Shown here piece after piece: positions 35,087 through 44,733 of a stretch of 64,000 nucleotides of DNA (positions within the stretch are counted from its first letter, which is position 1; the number at the start of each line of letters is the position of its first letter). This DNA is from Cylindrospermum stagnale PCC 7417 (GTDB lineage Bacteria > Cyanobacteriota > Cyanobacteriia > Cyanobacteriales > Nostocaceae): positions 3,240,501 to 3,304,500 of the forward strand of contig NC_019757.1 of NCBI RefSeq assembly GCF_000317535.1. The letters are read 5' to 3'. Position numbers and translations under genes: made by a program. Under the pieces are notes generated by a model, which saw nothing but the letters and a program-made list of their open reading frames with translations, did not search any database and was not told the DNA's origin.

Positions 35087-36157
35087 ATGTCAGTGGCAGA
35101 ACCAAATTCATATACACAGCGCAACCAGCCACGACCAATCCGCATAGGCGTGATTGGAGTGGGGAACATGGGACAACATCACACCCGCGTACTGAGTTCA
35201 ATGAAAGATGTTGAACTGGTCGGCGTATCAGATATTAATGTTGAGCGTGGGTTGGAAACCGCCAGCAAATACAAGGTACGTTTTTTTGAAGATTACAGCG
35301 ACCTGCTACCCCATGTGGAAGCAGTTTGTGTCGCTGTACCCACCCGCCTACATTATGCCGTTGGCATGAACTGCCTTTTAGCCGGAATTCATGTTTTGAT
35401 TGAAAAGCCGATCGCCGCCAGTATTTCTGAGGCTGAATCCTTAGTAAATGCGGCAGCTGAGTCTCAATGTATCCTGCAAGTAGGTCACATTGAGCGCTTC
35501 AATCCGGCTTTTAGAGAACTGAGCCAAGTGCTGAAAACTGAGGAAGTACTGGCGCTAGAAGCTCACCGGATGAGTCCTTATTCGGCTCGAGCGAATGATG
35601 TCTCGGTGGTGCTAGATTTAATGATCCACGATATTGACCTACTTATAGAATTAGCCGCCTCCCCAGTGGTGAAGTTGACTGCTAGCGGTACTCGTTCCCT
35701 AGACTCTGGTTATTTAGATTATGTGACTGCCACCTTAGGGTTTGCCAATGGCATTGTCGCTACTCTGACGGCCAGCAAAGTCACTCATCGCAAAATTCGC
35801 CGCATTGTTGCCCATTGTAAAAACTCATTCACTGAAGCAGATTTCCTCAAGAATGAAATTTTGATTCATCGGCAAACATCTGCCAACCCAATCACAGACC
35901 ATCGACAAGTGCTTTACAGGCAAGATGGTTTAATTGAGAAAGTTTATACCAGTAACATTCAACCCCTGAGCGCAGAATTAGAACATTTTGTCAACTGCGT
36001 ACACGGTGGTAATCAACCTTCAGTTGGTGGTGAACAAGCTCTTAAAGCTCTAAGATTGGCAAGTTTAATTGAGCAGATGGCTCTGGAAGATCGGGTTTGG
36101 AACCCATTAGACTGGCAATCAGAACAGAGAGTGCAATCCTTATCCCCAACTTTATAG
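35087..36157 (+). CDS. Gfo/Idh/MocA family NAD(P)-dependent oxidoreductase
   Basis: 356 residues from ATG 35087; in-frame GTG 35075 is an alternative. The N-terminal Rossmann domain has IGVIGVGNMGQHHTRVLSSM, SDIN for the second strand, AVCVAVPTRLHYAVG, and the catalytic-domain EKPIAASISEAE motif (Lys). RLSPYS is here HRMSPYSARANDVSVVLDLM, followed by IHDIDLLIELA with the conserved Asp/His. The substrate is unclear: sugars (for example UDP-GlcNAc 3-dehydrogenase relatives) or bilins are possible. A clear terminator follows at 36172. Confidence 0.85.
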   Translation: MSVAEPNSYTQRNQPRPIRIGVIGVGNMGQHHTRVLSSMKDVELVGVSDINVERGLETASKYKVRFFEDYSDLLPHVEAVCVAVPTRLHYAVGMNCLLAGIHVLIEKPIAASISEAESLVNAAAESQCILQVGHIERFNPAFRELSQVLKTEEVLALEAHRMSPYSARANDVSVVLDLMIHDIDLLIELAASPVVKLTASGTRSLDSGYLDYVTATLGFANGIVATLTASKVTHRKIRRIVAHCKNSFTEADFLKNEILIHRQTSANPITDHRQVLYRQDGLIEKVYTSNIQPLSAELEHFVNCVHGGNQPSVGGEQALKALRLASLIEQMALEDRVWNPLDWQSEQRVQSLSPTL

Positions 36158-36171
36158 AAGAAAAGCCAACC

Positions 36172-36203
36172 AGGCAAAAGTCGAAAATTCTTTTGCCTTT
36201 TAA
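36172..36203 (+). terminator. Rho-independent terminator after the oxidoreductase gene
   Basis: AGGCAAAAG (36172-36180) pairs with CTTTTGCCT (36190-36198), followed by a T run. It ends the transcript of the gene at 35087. Confidence 0.85.
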
Positions 36204-36314
36204 CTTTTGACTAAAAATGGGACTCTTTACTGGGAACTAGGTACTGGGGAATTCGTTTACCCCACGGAGTGGGGATAAGGGGCATGGGGAATGGGAACTT
36301 CTTTCTCCCAATTA

Positions 36315-36343
36315 AAAATCTAAAATCCAAAATCCAAAATTGA
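36315..36343. repeat. Heptamer repeat (AAAATCC-type) just upstream of the DedA gene
   Basis: AAAAATCT, AAAATCC, AAAATCC and AAAATTG occur in tandem, ending five bases before the DedA start codon at 36348, where a ribosome-binding site would be expected. It is of the same class as the repeats at 19593, 33893 and 61601. Confidence 0.8.
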
Positions 36344-36347
36344 ATCG

Positions 36348-36962
36348 ATGCTTGAATGGATAACTAACACCATTAACTCCCTGGGCTATTGGGGAATTGC
36401 CCTGCTGATGTTCTTAGAAAACCTCTTTCCCCCCATCCCTTCAGAATTGATTATGCCGCTGGCGGGATTCACAGCCAGGACAACGCCAGACAATCTCAAT
36501 ATCATTGGCGTGTTTTTTGCCGGACTTTTGGGTTCTGTACTAGGCGCACTTATCTGGTACTATCCTGGTAAGTTTTTGGGAGAACAGCGCTTGAAAACCT
36601 TGGCTGACAAGTACGGCAAGTGGCTGACTGTATCCAGCAAAGATATCGCTAAGGCGAAACGCTGGTTTGACTCTCAAGGCAACAAAGCAGTGTTAATTGG
36701 CCGCCTTGTGCCGGGAGTCCGCACCTTAATTTCCGTTCCTGCGGGTATTAGCAATATGCCCTTGCTGCCTTTCCTATTTTACACAACCCTAGGTAGTGCG
36801 GCTTGGGTGGGTTTGTTAACATTCTCAGGGTACTTGTTGGGTAGTCAGTATGCACTTGTGGACAAGTACATTACCGTTGTATCCAAAATTGTGCTTTTGA
36901 GTATAGTTCTGTTATTTGTTGTCTGGGTACTAAAGCGCCAGCGCCAAGGCACTAGAAGATGA
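36348..36962 (+). CDS. DedA family membrane protein
   Basis: 204-residue inner-membrane protein of the DedA/SNARE-associated (VTT) superfamily, whose bacterial members act in lipid (undecaprenyl-phosphate or phospholipid) flipping. The family signature is clear: FLENLFPPIPSELIMPLAGF, then LGSVLGALIWYYPGKFLG, and RLVPGVRTLISVPAGISNMP near the end. Membrane segments fall at ~15-40, 55-75, 140-165 and 175-198. A heptamer repeat occupies the expected ribosome-binding region. Confidence 0.92.
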   Translation: MLEWITNTINSLGYWGIALLMFLENLFPPIPSELIMPLAGFTARTTPDNLNIIGVFFAGLLGSVLGALIWYYPGKFLGEQRLKTLADKYGKWLTVSSKDIAKAKRWFDSQGNKAVLIGRLVPGVRTLISVPAGISNMPLLPFLFYTTLGSAAWVGLLTFSGYLLGSQYALVDKYITVVSKIVLLSIVLLFVVWVLKRQRQGTRR

Positions 36963-37238
36963 AAAACCGCTGCTTTTGGTGGGAAATAGGGCGTTACATC
37001 TGTGCGATATTCGCCTACACTATGCCAAATCATCGCCTTCCTCGCGTTGGCAAAGCCCACCATCAGTTCTGCGGACTGGCTACGCTAACCAATAGCGTCT
37101 CGTAGAGAAGGTATCGCCTGAAGTAAATTTTGGCGTATTTCTAGCTACACTTGACGCAACCTATAATTTCTCGTAGCTCGCATTTTTGTAAGATGAGCAT
37201 GATAACTTTTTACAGTTAAGCTAAGACTAGGAGCTTTC

Positions 37239-38384
37239 ATGACAGACCAACCAACTGCTGCCACCCCAATGAATGCCGCATCTATACCAATGAATAGAGT
37301 ATCGGCATCCACCCCGATGAATGCGGCGGTTAATAAGCCGAACAACGTTCCCGGCGGAAAAACCATTCTCAGTGTGGATTTAGGCAGAACTTCCACCAAG
37401 ACTTGTGTTAGTCGCGAACCAAACAATGTGGCGTTTGTACCTGCCAACGTCAAACAAATGTCTATAGAACAAGTTCGCGGGGGCGTTTTTGAATCCCGCG
37501 CTACTGACCCTTTAATGGATTTATGGCTAGAGTACCAAGGTAGTGGATACGCTGTTGGTCAGTTGGCAGCTGACTTTGGCGCGAATCTAGGAGTCGGCCA
37601 ATCTAAGGTAGAGGATGCACTGGTAAAAGTTTTGGCAAGTGCTGGCTACTTCAAACTCAAAGACGAAATTGCAGTCGTACTGGGTCTGCCGTTCCTTTCT
37701 TTAGAGCAATTTGAAAAAGAAAAAGCTCAGTTGACCAGCTTGGTAACTGGGCCCCATGTGTTAAATTTCCGTGGCGAATCTTTATCACTTAACATAACTA
37801 AGGTTTGGGTAATGCCAGAAGGTTACGGCAGTTTGCTGTGGTCTGAGGCTCAACCTAATAAAGGAGCGACAGTTCCCGATTTTACGAAAATATCGGTGGC
37901 GATTGTCGATATTGGCCATCAAACCATCGATTTTCTGATGGTTGATAACTTCCGCTTTGCCCGAGGCGCTTCTAAGAGTGAAGAATTCGGGATGAACAAA
38001 TTTTATGAAATGGTAGCCGCTGAAATTGAGGGAGCTGATAGTCAATCTCTAGCGCTGATTTCTGCTGTTAACAAACCTAAAGGCGAACGTTTCTACCGTC
38101 CCAAAGGCGCCAGCAAGCCCGCTAACTTAGATGATTTTCTTCCTAATCTCATTGAGATGTTTTCTCGTGATATTTGTAGCCGTGTGTTAGCCTGGTTGCC
38201 AGAGCGCGTCACTGATGTAATTCTCACTGGCGGGGGTGGTGAGTTCTTCTGGGAAGATGTTCAACGTCTGCTTAAGGAAGCCAAAATTAATGCTTATTTG
38301 GCTGCACCCTCTCGGCAGGCTAACGCTCTGGGGCAGTATATTTATGGAGAGGCGCAATTATCCGCTGTTCGCGCTGCTAGGTAA
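37239..38384 (+). CDS. ParM/StbA-like actin-family ATPase
   Basis: 381-residue actin-like protein with an N-terminal extension (~30 residues) containing three PMN motifs (TPMNAASIPMN, TPMNAAVNKP). The actin core begins ILSVDLGRTSTKTCV (phosphate 1), with VGQLAADFG, VAIVDIGHQTIDFLMV (phosphate 2, catalytic-loop region) and DVILTGGGGEFF (adenosine loop). Plasmid ParM polymerises into filaments that push DNA apart with ParR and parC. Here the gene is chromosomal as far as this window shows, and its small downstream partner starts 8 bases after its stop, so the two form an operon. Confidence 0.85.
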   Translation: MTDQPTAATPMNAASIPMNRVSASTPMNAAVNKPNNVPGGKTILSVDLGRTSTKTCVSREPNNVAFVPANVKQMSIEQVRGGVFESRATDPLMDLWLEYQGSGYAVGQLAADFGANLGVGQSKVEDALVKVLASAGYFKLKDEIAVVLGLPFLSLEQFEKEKAQLTSLVTGPHVLNFRGESLSLNITKVWVMPEGYGSLLWSEAQPNKGATVPDFTKISVAIVDIGHQTIDFLMVDNFRFARGASKSEEFGMNKFYEMVAAEIEGADSQSLALISAVNKPKGERFYRPKGASKPANLDDFLPNLIEMFSRDICSRVLAWLPERVTDVILTGGGGEFFWEDVQRLLKEAKINAYLAAPSRQANALGQYIYGEAQLSAVRAAR

Positions 38385-38392
38385 TAAAACTG

Positions 38393-38884
38393 ATGTTCCA
38401 ATGGTCAAAAAAGGTAGTTAAATCCGTTACGTTCAACCCAGAGATTGCTGATGAAAGCTTGTTGGCGCAAGTGGAAAGCCATTTGGAGACACAGCCTGAC
38501 AAGACTTTCAGCGACCTCTGTAAAGAGTCGTTGTGGCAAGCTTTATGTGTACCGGAATCTGCACGACCTAGTCTGAATACAGCAGTGATCGCTTCGATTG
38601 AACAACAAATCGGCGATCTGCAACGTCAATTGGCTGGACTTGAGGAACGTTTTTTTGCTAAGGAATCAAATCGTTTGGAGGTAATGGAAAACCAGCTGTT
38701 ACAACTTACTCAACAAGTGGCACAACTGGCGATCATGCTGAATGAGCGACCATTCTTTCAGTCTCCAAACCCATCAGCACCAACGGTAGAAGTAGTAAAT
38801 CATCCTGCTTATACTCCTGCTTCCCCTCCTCAAGAGGTTGACCCTGTAATCAGTCGCCTTAGTCAGTTTCTTGATGATTTTTAA
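38393..38884 (+). CDS. Small RHH-like partner of the ParM homologue
   Basis: 163 residues. The N-terminal ~50 (KKVVKSVTFNPEIADESLLA, DKTFSDLCKESLWQALC) fit a strand-helix-helix ribbon-helix-helix DNA-binding pattern as in ParR/StbB. A coiled-coil segment (IASIEQQIGDLQRQLAGLEE, MENQLLQLTQQVAQLAIML; residues ~65-120) follows, then a Pro-rich linker and a short acidic C-terminal tail (ISRLSQFLDDF) that could contact the filament. Downstream of the actin gene by 8 bases and ended by a terminator at 38897. ParR-like adaptor is an inference from context and pattern. Confidence 0.7.
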   Translation: MFQWSKKVVKSVTFNPEIADESLLAQVESHLETQPDKTFSDLCKESLWQALCVPESARPSLNTAVIASIEQQIGDLQRQLAGLEERFFAKESNRLEVMENQLLQLTQQVAQLAIMLNERPFFQSPNPSAPTVEVVNHPAYTPASPPQEVDPVISRLSQFLDDF

Positions 38885-38896
38885 GAACAAATGAAC

Positions 38897-38930
38897 TACC
38901 CACCCCTCAACAAAGTAGGGGTGGGTTTCT
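38897..38930 (+). terminator. Rho-independent terminator after the ParM/partner operon
   Basis: ACCCACCCCT (38898-38907) pairs with AGGGGTGGGT (38917-38926), followed by TTT. G+C-rich 10-bp stem directly after the partner gene stop. Confidence 0.85.
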
Positions 38931-38994
38931 ACAAATACCCCAGTAGAATCCGCGAATCCATTCATATTGTTGAGGGATTTTTTGGGTTATTCTC

Positions 38995-39576
38995 CTATAA
39001 CCGCTGAATTTTCCACAAATAGCTAGAAATCAAATTCGTCAGCATGTGGGCGACAATTGGTACTAATAAGTTACCGCTTAATAAAGCGCTATACCCCAGG
39101 ATGATACCGATAATGGTTGCCCAAATCACATAAGGCCATTGTTCGGGACCGCTGAGGTGCAAGATGCCAAAGCAAAGACTCGACACGATCACAGCTACAT
39201 GATCCAAACCTAAAGCTGGCAGCATCACACCCCGAAATAATAATTCTTCACTCAACCCCGGTAGCAGCCCCAGCCAAATTAAGTCGGGCATTGCTAAAGG
39301 CTTGAGCACTATTTCTAGGTAATAATCTGCACTTTTACGGTAGGGAGGGGAAAAGCGATAAGCTAAACCACTCAAAGCGGTGATGAATAAACCCAATCCC
39401 ACCCCCAAGAGTAAATCCCTTCCTTGCCAGTTCCAGGAAAAGAGGGATAAGTTACCAAAGCTTAACCAAAGCTTGGCTGCTATCCACAAAATGATTGCAG
39501 TCACTCCCATCGCTACAAGCACTTGGGTGCGTGTCAAGTAGGGAATTTCTGGCTCTTGCTTTTGTTGTTCAACCAC
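38995..39576 (-). CDS. CPBP-family intramembrane glutamic endopeptidase
   Basis: 193-residue membrane protease of the CAAX-protease/bacteriocin-processing type (Abi). Motif 1 EELLFRGVMLPAL contains the catalytic Glu-Glu and Arg; motif 2 FGILHLSG and motif 3 VAHMLTNLISS supply the conserved His residues. At least four membrane segments are visible. The natural substrate is unknown. It is adjacent to and co-directional with the DUF3326 gene upstream (28-base gap). Confidence 0.88.
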   Translation of the reverse strand: MVEQQKQEPEIPYLTRTQVLVAMGVTAIILWIAAKLWLSFGNLSLFSWNWQGRDLLLGVGLGLFITALSGLAYRFSPPYRKSADYYLEIVLKPLAMPDLIWLGLLPGLSEELLFRGVMLPALGLDHVAVIVSSLCFGILHLSGPEQWPYVIWATIIGIILGYSALLSGNLLVPIVAHMLTNLISSYLWKIQRL

Positions 39577-39604
39577 AGGAGTTTAGGGATAGAAGAATAA
39601 TTGA

Positions 39605-40651
39605 CTAATAACTTAATTGTGGACTGATGGCAGATAGATTGATACCTGCTTTATGTGCCACCAATACACCTACTGCTTCTAAATATGAGTTTACCTGTAT
39701 GGATTTGATCCCCAACGCTGGGGAAGAAACTTGAATGAGTGTTTTATTTTCTGCCACTGTAATTATTTGACACAGCCTTTGGTTTAAACTCAGTAAGGCG
39801 CTACTACCACAAGCTGTTGCGGGTATGATAATGGCATCAACTTGATTTGCCCAGATATCTTCTTGTAGAGAATTGCTTAATTCCCTCTCTACAATAAATT
39901 GTGGGGCGCGACTCAAGCCTACCAGTACACTTGGTAAGAAAGTATAGCCCAATTCTTCGGCGGCGGAACGGGGAGATAAATCAGGATCTGGGGGTGCAGT
40001 CCCTAGGGCTGGAGAATGGGCGCAAGGTATTTGAAAGGTTCGCACTACTAAATGGCTAATTACTGCTTCTGCACCTGCTAGGGGATCTACACCTTTTCCG
40101 TGGCGGTAGTTTTGTTCTGCCTCTTGATCAAGATTATCAGGAAACCGAGCAACAACGGCGATCGCATTTGCTCCCATTTTAATCAGTTTCTCAGCCGCCC
40201 GTAACAAGCTGTCTGGGTTGCCAATCGTCCCCCAACTCGTACCTGATGGGGAAATACGCAATTCAACGTTTAAGGGTGCGTCAGTGATGACATGATCTGT
40301 AATGGTTAATCCTAAAGTGGCTCTGGCTGCATCTGCGGCTTGCAGGTGTCGCAGCCGTAATTCTGGCTCAATACCCCGGTCTAAAAGCAAACCTATTTTA
40401 TTACTGTGGACGGGACGCAAACCCCAGCATCCAGCGGCAAATTTGTCAAGTCCATAACCTTCAACGTAGAAAGTGTTGGGGAGATTCCAGTACAAACTGG
40501 CGCCGTTGAGGACGTTGGGGTGAGTGATCAGGCGATCGCAAACTTGTGCTAGAACTTTAGCAACTGGTATTGCATCTCCGGCATAACCCCCAATCGCTGC
40601 GCCAATGCCTGTAGGAACAATTAAAATAGCAGTGTAAGGACGTTGCATCAT
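39605..40651 (-). CDS. DUF3326 family protein
   Basis: 348 residues; conserved in cyanobacteria and plants with no known activity. The start MQRPYTAILIVPTGIGAAIG and GYAGDAIPVAKVLA, GKGVDPLAGAEAVISH and the ending region ATACGSSALLSLN are typical of the family. No transmembrane segments; probably a soluble enzyme. The second Met (40648) may be the true start. It is probably co-transcribed with the CPBP protease downstream. Confidence 0.85.
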   Translation of the reverse strand: MMQRPYTAILIVPTGIGAAIGGYAGDAIPVAKVLAQVCDRLITHPNVLNGASLYWNLPNTFYVEGYGLDKFAAGCWGLRPVHSNKIGLLLDRGIEPELRLRHLQAADAARATLGLTITDHVITDAPLNVELRISPSGTSWGTIGNPDSLLRAAEKLIKMGANAIAVVARFPDNLDQEAEQNYRHGKGVDPLAGAEAVISHLVVRTFQIPCAHSPALGTAPPDPDLSPRSAAEELGYTFLPSVLVGLSRAPQFIVERELSNSLQEDIWANQVDAIIIPATACGSSALLSLNQRLCQIITVAENKTLIQVSSPALGIKSIQVNSYLEAVGVLVAHKAGINLSAISPQLSY

Positions 40652-40698
40652 CAGTTGTCATTTGTGAGTACTGATAATTACTCAGCACTCAACACTCA

Positions 40699-40881
40699 TT
40701 AATCAGCACTGGCTGTAGTCACAACAGCTTCTACTGTAGCCTTTTGCTGTTGTTCATCTACAGAAGTAATTGCCCAACGTAGCGGTTCACCCTGTTTTTT
40801 CAACTCGGCTTCAATTGCTGTTTGTAACTCTGTGGGGGTTTCTTGAAGGTCGATTTCTGCGGTAATAAAATGGGTGGTCAT
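40699..40881 (-). CDS. Small conserved cyanobacterial protein, function unknown
   Basis: 60 residues, MTTHFITAEIDLQETPTELQ and LKKQGEPLRWAITSVDEQQQ, acidic, with alternating strand-helix-strand character. I recall similar short cyanobacterial proteins but no function. It lies upstream of, and in the same direction as, the DUF3326 gene. Confidence 0.65.
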   Translation of the reverse strand: MTTHFITAEIDLQETPTELQTAIEAELKKQGEPLRWAITSVDEQQQKATVEAVVTTASAD

Positions 40882-40958
40882 AGGGGTAAATCCTGTTGTT
40901 TTGTGATTTCTAGAATACAGCTATCTGCTGAGGTTTGGGAATATGGACTGGAAACGAA

Positions 40959-40986
40959 CCGCAGAGGACGCAGAGGACGCAGAGAA
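40959..40986. repeat. Tandem GCAGAGGAC repeat
   Basis: GCAGAGGAC occurs twice in tandem plus a partial unit. The same word makes up the arms of the inverted repeat at 29704-29759. Confidence 0.75.
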
Positions 40987-41054
40987 ATACGTAATCGATG
41001 AGGTTTGGTAATGAATCTTTAATGTAATCTTTTTTGCCCATTACCTTTTTCCCA

Positions 41055-41136
41055 ATCAGGATTTAAAGATGATGATGATTAATATTGATCATTCTCAAAT
41101 TAATCCTGTTAATCCTCTAATCCTCTAAATCCTGAT
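41055..41136. repeat. Inverted repeat ATCAGGATTTA with AATCCTCT-type units
   Basis: ATCAGGATTTA (41055-41065) and its exact reverse complement (41126-41136) enclose a stretch in which AATCCT recurs (AATCCTGTT, AATCCTCT, AATCCTCT). It directly follows the ferredoxin gene on the minus strand and may act as its 3' end signal. Confidence 0.7.
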
Positions 41137-41142
41137 CCCAGT

Positions 41143-41463
41143 TTATTTGCCTTTACCAAATTGCAAATCATAAAGTATATCTTCCTTTTCTGTCTCTAGT
41201 TTCAAATCAGAAAGGGGTTTGGCAATACAAAGCAGCACATAGCCTTTTTTTTGCAGTTCTGGACTAACACCCATACCGTCAGTTTGATCTACAGTTCCCT
41301 CGCTAAGTTGACCGGCGCAAGTTGTGCAAACACCAGCACCGCAGGAAGTTGGCAAGTCCAAACCAGAAGATTGAGCAACTGATAAAATAGTTTCGTTTTC
41401 GGGCACTTGTAAAGTATGAATTGTGCCTTGGTGGTTAATTTCTACGGTGTAAGTTTTGGACAT
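41143..41463 (-). CDS. Plant-type [2Fe-2S] ferredoxin
   Basis: 106 residues from ATG 41463 (MSKTYTVEINHQGTIHTLQV). The iron-sulfur ligands are CGAGVCTTC (Cys-x4-Cys-x2-Cys) and the last Cys in YVLLCIAKP, the classic chloroplast-type arrangement. The C-terminus is longer than PetF (ends EDILYDLQFGKGK), as in the FdxH-like or less abundant cyanobacterial ferredoxins, so it is probably not the main photosynthetic ferredoxin. Divergent from acnB. Confidence 0.9.
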   Translation of the reverse strand: MSKTYTVEINHQGTIHTLQVPENETILSVAQSSGLDLPTSCGAGVCTTCAGQLSEGTVDQTDGMGVSPELQKKGYVLLCIAKPLSDLKLETEKEDILYDLQFGKGK

Positions 41464-41736
41464 ATACAAAAGCAACGGGTGACAACGGACAAGTCAATTA
41501 TTTTATCTGATAAATAGGTACGCAACAAACAAAGGAATTATTTTCAAATAGCTTTATCGGCAAAAGTCGCTATACAGTGATAATTATAAGTCCTGGCCAG
41601 ACAAAAAAATAAAGTAAGGAGGCTCACTTCCTGTTAATTCTCCCTGCAACGACTAATGAGGTTGAATTTTCCTAAAACTGGGGAAGTAGATTATAAATAC
41701 TTAACGAGTGTTTGGCTAAATATCTTGGAGTGTAGA

Positions 41737-44397
41737 ATGTTGGAATCATACCGTCAACACGTTGTGGAAAGGGCAGCACTAGGAATTCCCCCTTTACCGC
41801 TAGATGCAAAGCAAACATCAGCATTATGCGAATTGCTGAAAAATCCGCCAAAGGGTGAAGAAGAAGTATTATTACAATTATTGCGCGATCGCATTCCGCC
41901 CGGTGTCGATGCAGCAGCTTACGTTAAAGCCGGGTTCCTCACCGCCATTGCCAAAGAAGAAATCACCAGTCCCTTAGTTTCACCTATAGAAGCAGTAGAA
42001 TTGCTGGGGACAATGGTAGGTGGCTATAACGTGCAATCATTAATCGACTTGTTGCAATTACCCACCGTATCTGTATCCGACTCTTCCGAAACACCTCTAG
42101 TCATGGGGGGACAAGGAAAGGAACCAATAGCAGCTTATGCAGCCACCGCTTTAAGCAAAATCCTGTTGGTTTACGATGCCTACCATGATGTTTTGGAGTT
42201 ATCGAAAACCAACCCCTTAGCCAAGCAGGTAATTGACTCTTGGGCTGAAGCTGAGTGGTTCACCATTCGTCCCACATTACCCGAAGCTATCACCGTCACT
42301 GTTTTCAAAGTCCCAGGTGAAACCAATACCGACGACTTATCCCCCGCCCAAAGCGCCACCACCCGTCCAGATATACCCTTACACGCCTTGGTGATGCTAG
42401 AGTCGCGCCAACCGGGAAGCTTGGAAACCATAGCTGAGTTAAAGAAAAAAGGGCATCCCGTCGCTTATGTTGGCGATGTGGTGGGTACAGGTTCCTCGCG
42501 GAAATCTGCCATTAACTCTGTATTGTGGCATTTGGGAAATGATATTCCTTTTGTGCCCAACAAACGCGCTGGGGGATATATTTTAGGAAGTGCGATCGCC
42601 CCAATTTTCTTTAACACAGCCGAAGATGCCGGCGCATTACCCATTCAGTGCGATGTCACCAAACTAGAAACCGGCGATGTCATCACCATTCATCCCTACA
42701 AAGGCGAAATCACCAACGAAGCCGGCGAAGTCGTTTCCACCTTCACCCTCAAACCCGAAACCATCTTTGACGAAGTTCGCGCTGGTGGACGCATCCCTTT
42801 ACTTATCGGCCGTACCCTCACCGACAAAACCCGCCAAGCATTAGGTTTACCACCCAGTACCGTCTTCATTCGTCCCCAAGCACCTGCTGACTCTGGCAAA
42901 GGCTACACCCTAGCACAGAAAATGGTAGGGAAAGCTTGCGGTTTACCCGGTGTCCGTCCTGGCACATCTTGCGAACCCATCATGACAACCGTTGGTTCCC
43001 AAGATACCACAGGCCCCATGACCCGCGACGAACTAAAAGAACTCGCCTGTCTCGGTTTTAGTGCAGACTTAGTTATCCAAAGTTTCTGTCACACCGCAGC
43101 CTATCCCAAACCAGTAGACATCAAAACCCATCACGACTTACCCGACTTTTTCGCCTCCCGTGGCGGTGTCGCCTTGCGTCCTGGAGATGGAATTATTCAC
43201 TCTTGGTTAAACCGGATGCTGCTACCCGACACCGTGGGAACAGGTGGCGACTCACACACCCGCTTCCCCTTAGGAATTTCCTTCCCCGCCGGTTCTGGGT
43301 TAGTCGCCTTTGCTGGTGCTTTGGGTGTAATGCCCTTGGATATGCCAGAATCAGTTTTGGTAAGATTCAAAGGAGAATTGCAACCAGGAATTACTTTGCG
43401 GGATATCGTCAATGCAATTCCTTATGTAGCAATGCAAAAAGGTTTATTGACAGTAGAGAAGCAGAATAAGAAAAATGTCTTCTCTGGCAAGATTTTGGAA
43501 ATTGAAGGTTTGCCCGATTTGAAAGTGGAACAAGCCTTTGAATTGACAGATGCTTCCGCAGAACGTTCTTGCGCCGGCTGCACAATTAAACTGAGTGAAG
43601 AGACAGTTGCCGAATATCTGCGTTCTAATGTAGCACTGTTGACAAATATGATAGCACGGGGCTATCACGATGAGCGTACCCTTCTCCGTCGCATAGCGAA
43701 AATGGAAGAATGGTTAGCAAATCCCGTGTTGTTAGCAGGTGATACCGATGCCGAATATGCAGAAATAATTGAAATTGATTTGAACGAAATCAAAGAACCA
43801 ATTGTCGCTGCTCCCAATGACCCGGATAATGTTAAATTATTATCGGAAGTTGCTAATGATCCTGTGCAAGAAGTATTTGTCGGTTCTTGCATGACAAACA
43901 TCGGACATTATCGGGCAACTGCGAAGGTTTTGGAAGGTGCGGGTGAAGTAAAAACTCGCTTGTGGATAGCACCACCAACCCGCATGGATGAACACCAATT
44001 AAAAGAGGAAGGTGTCTATAGCGTTTTTGGTGCTGCCGGTGCGAGAACAGAAATGCCCGGATGTAGTTTGTGCATGGGAAATCAGGCACGAGTTGCTGAT
44101 GGCACAACGGTATTTTCTACCTCTACCCGCAATTTCAATAACCGCATGGGTAAAGATGCACGAGTCTATCTAGGTTCGGCTGAATTAGCAGCAGTTTGTG
44201 CGCTATTGGGACGCATTCCCACAGTGGAGGAATATTTGGAGATTGTGGCGAAGAAGATTCAACCTTTTGCTGATAATTTGTATCGGTATTTGAACTTTGA
44301 TCAAATCGCCGGTTTTGAGGATGAAGGGCGGGTAATTCCGTTGGAAGAAATGCCCAGAATTGAGGAGATTTTGGGTATGCCGGCTGCGGTGAAGTAG
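41737..44397 (+). CDS. acnB: Aconitate hydratase B
   Basis: Interconverts citrate and isocitrate in the (branched) TCA cycle using a [4Fe-4S] cluster; bifunctional with 2-methylisocitrate dehydratase in some bacteria. 886 residues from ATG 41737, preceded by TTGGAG; the start [20 protein letters not shown] is the standard AcnB N-terminus. Landmarks: HEAT-like domain to ~160, swivel domain with [20 protein letters not shown], then [33 protein letters not shown] and the cluster cysteines in [11 protein letters not shown] and [12 protein letters not shown]. Complete. Confidence 0.97.
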   Translation: MLESYRQHVVERAALGIPPLPLDAKQTSALCELLKNPPKGEEEVLLQLLRDRIPPGVDAAAYVKAGFLTAIAKEEITSPLVSPIEAVELLGTMVGGYNVQSLIDLLQLPTVSVSDSSETPLVMGGQGKEPIAAYAATALSKILLVYDAYHDVLELSKTNPLAKQVIDSWAEAEWFTIRPTLPEAITVTVFKVPGETNTDDLSPAQSATTRPDIPLHALVMLESRQPGSLETIAELKKKGHPVAYVGDVVGTGSSRKSAINSVLWHLGNDIPFVPNKRAGGYILGSAIAPIFFNTAEDAGALPIQCDVTKLETGDVITIHPYKGEITNEAGEVVSTFTLKPETIFDEVRAGGRIPLLIGRTLTDKTRQALGLPPSTVFIRPQAPADSGKGYTLAQKMVGKACGLPGVRPGTSCEPIMTTVGSQDTTGPMTRDELKELACLGFSADLVIQSFCHTAAYPKPVDIKTHHDLPDFFASRGGVALRPGDGIIHSWLNRMLLPDTVGTGGDSHTRFPLGISFPAGSGLVAFAGALGVMPLDMPESVLVRFKGELQPGITLRDIVNAIPYVAMQKGLLTVEKQNKKNVFSGKILEIEGLPDLKVEQAFELTDASAERSCAGCTIKLSEETVAEYLRSNVALLTNMIARGYHDERTLLRRIAKMEEWLANPVLLAGDTDAEYAEIIEIDLNEIKEPIVAAPNDPDNVKLLSEVANDPVQEVFVGSCMTNIGHYRATAKVLEGAGEVKTRLWIAPPTRMDEHQLKEEGVYSVFGAAGARTEMPGCSLCMGNQARVADGTTVFSTSTRNFNNRMGKDARVYLGSAELAAVCALLGRIPTVEEYLEIVAKKIQPFADNLYRYLNFDQIAGFEDEGRVIPLEEMPRIEEILGMPAAVK

Positions 44398-44470
44398 TCG
44401 GGGTTAATTAGTATGATGGTAGGGTGAGTCTTTTTGGCTCACCTGAATCCATTTAAATAGGTTAAATTAT

Positions 44471-44719
44471 GTGCAGTACCAAATAGAATTTAAGCCCAAA
44501 GCCATTAAAGATTTAGCACAACTTACTGTCAATGTTAGACAACGCATTATTACTAAAATTGAAGCAATGCAAGATGATTTACAGGGAGACGTAAAACGCT
44601 TAACTAACTTTACTCCAGAATATCGTCTAAGAGTTGGTGATTATCGAGTTTTGTTTGAATTAGAGGAACAAACTATAATCATTTACGTGATTAAACATCG
44701 TAGCAAAGCTTATGAATAA
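44471..44719 (+). CDS. RelE/ParE-type toxin
   Basis: 82 residues from GTG 44471 (the ATG three bases earlier is out of frame). MQYQIEFKPKAIKDLAQLTV and LTNFTPEYRLRVGDYRVLFE with YVIKHRSKAYE are typical of RelE/ParE toxins, including the basic and Tyr/His residues used for ribosome-dependent mRNA cleavage in RelE. The antitoxin gene follows by 14 bases, an unusual but known toxin-first order. Confidence 0.85.
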   Translation: MQYQIEFKPKAIKDLAQLTVNVRQRIITKIEAMQDDLQGDVKRLTNFTPEYRLRVGDYRVLFELEEQTIIIYVIKHRSKAYE

Positions 44720-44733
44720 AAGGAGATTAATAA

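Noticed and set aside
36963-37238. parC-like iterons upstream of the ParM homologue
   Set aside because: The region holds Nostoc-type dispersed repeat words but no regular direct repeats of 10-12 bases.
41737-44397. Several long antisense frames inside acnB
   Set aside because: They overlap a highly conserved gene, have no family-like pattern and follow from codon bias in the real frame.
44423-44443. Terminator after acnB
   Set aside because: GGTGAG/CTCACC forms only a 6-bp stem with no following T run, so it was not called.
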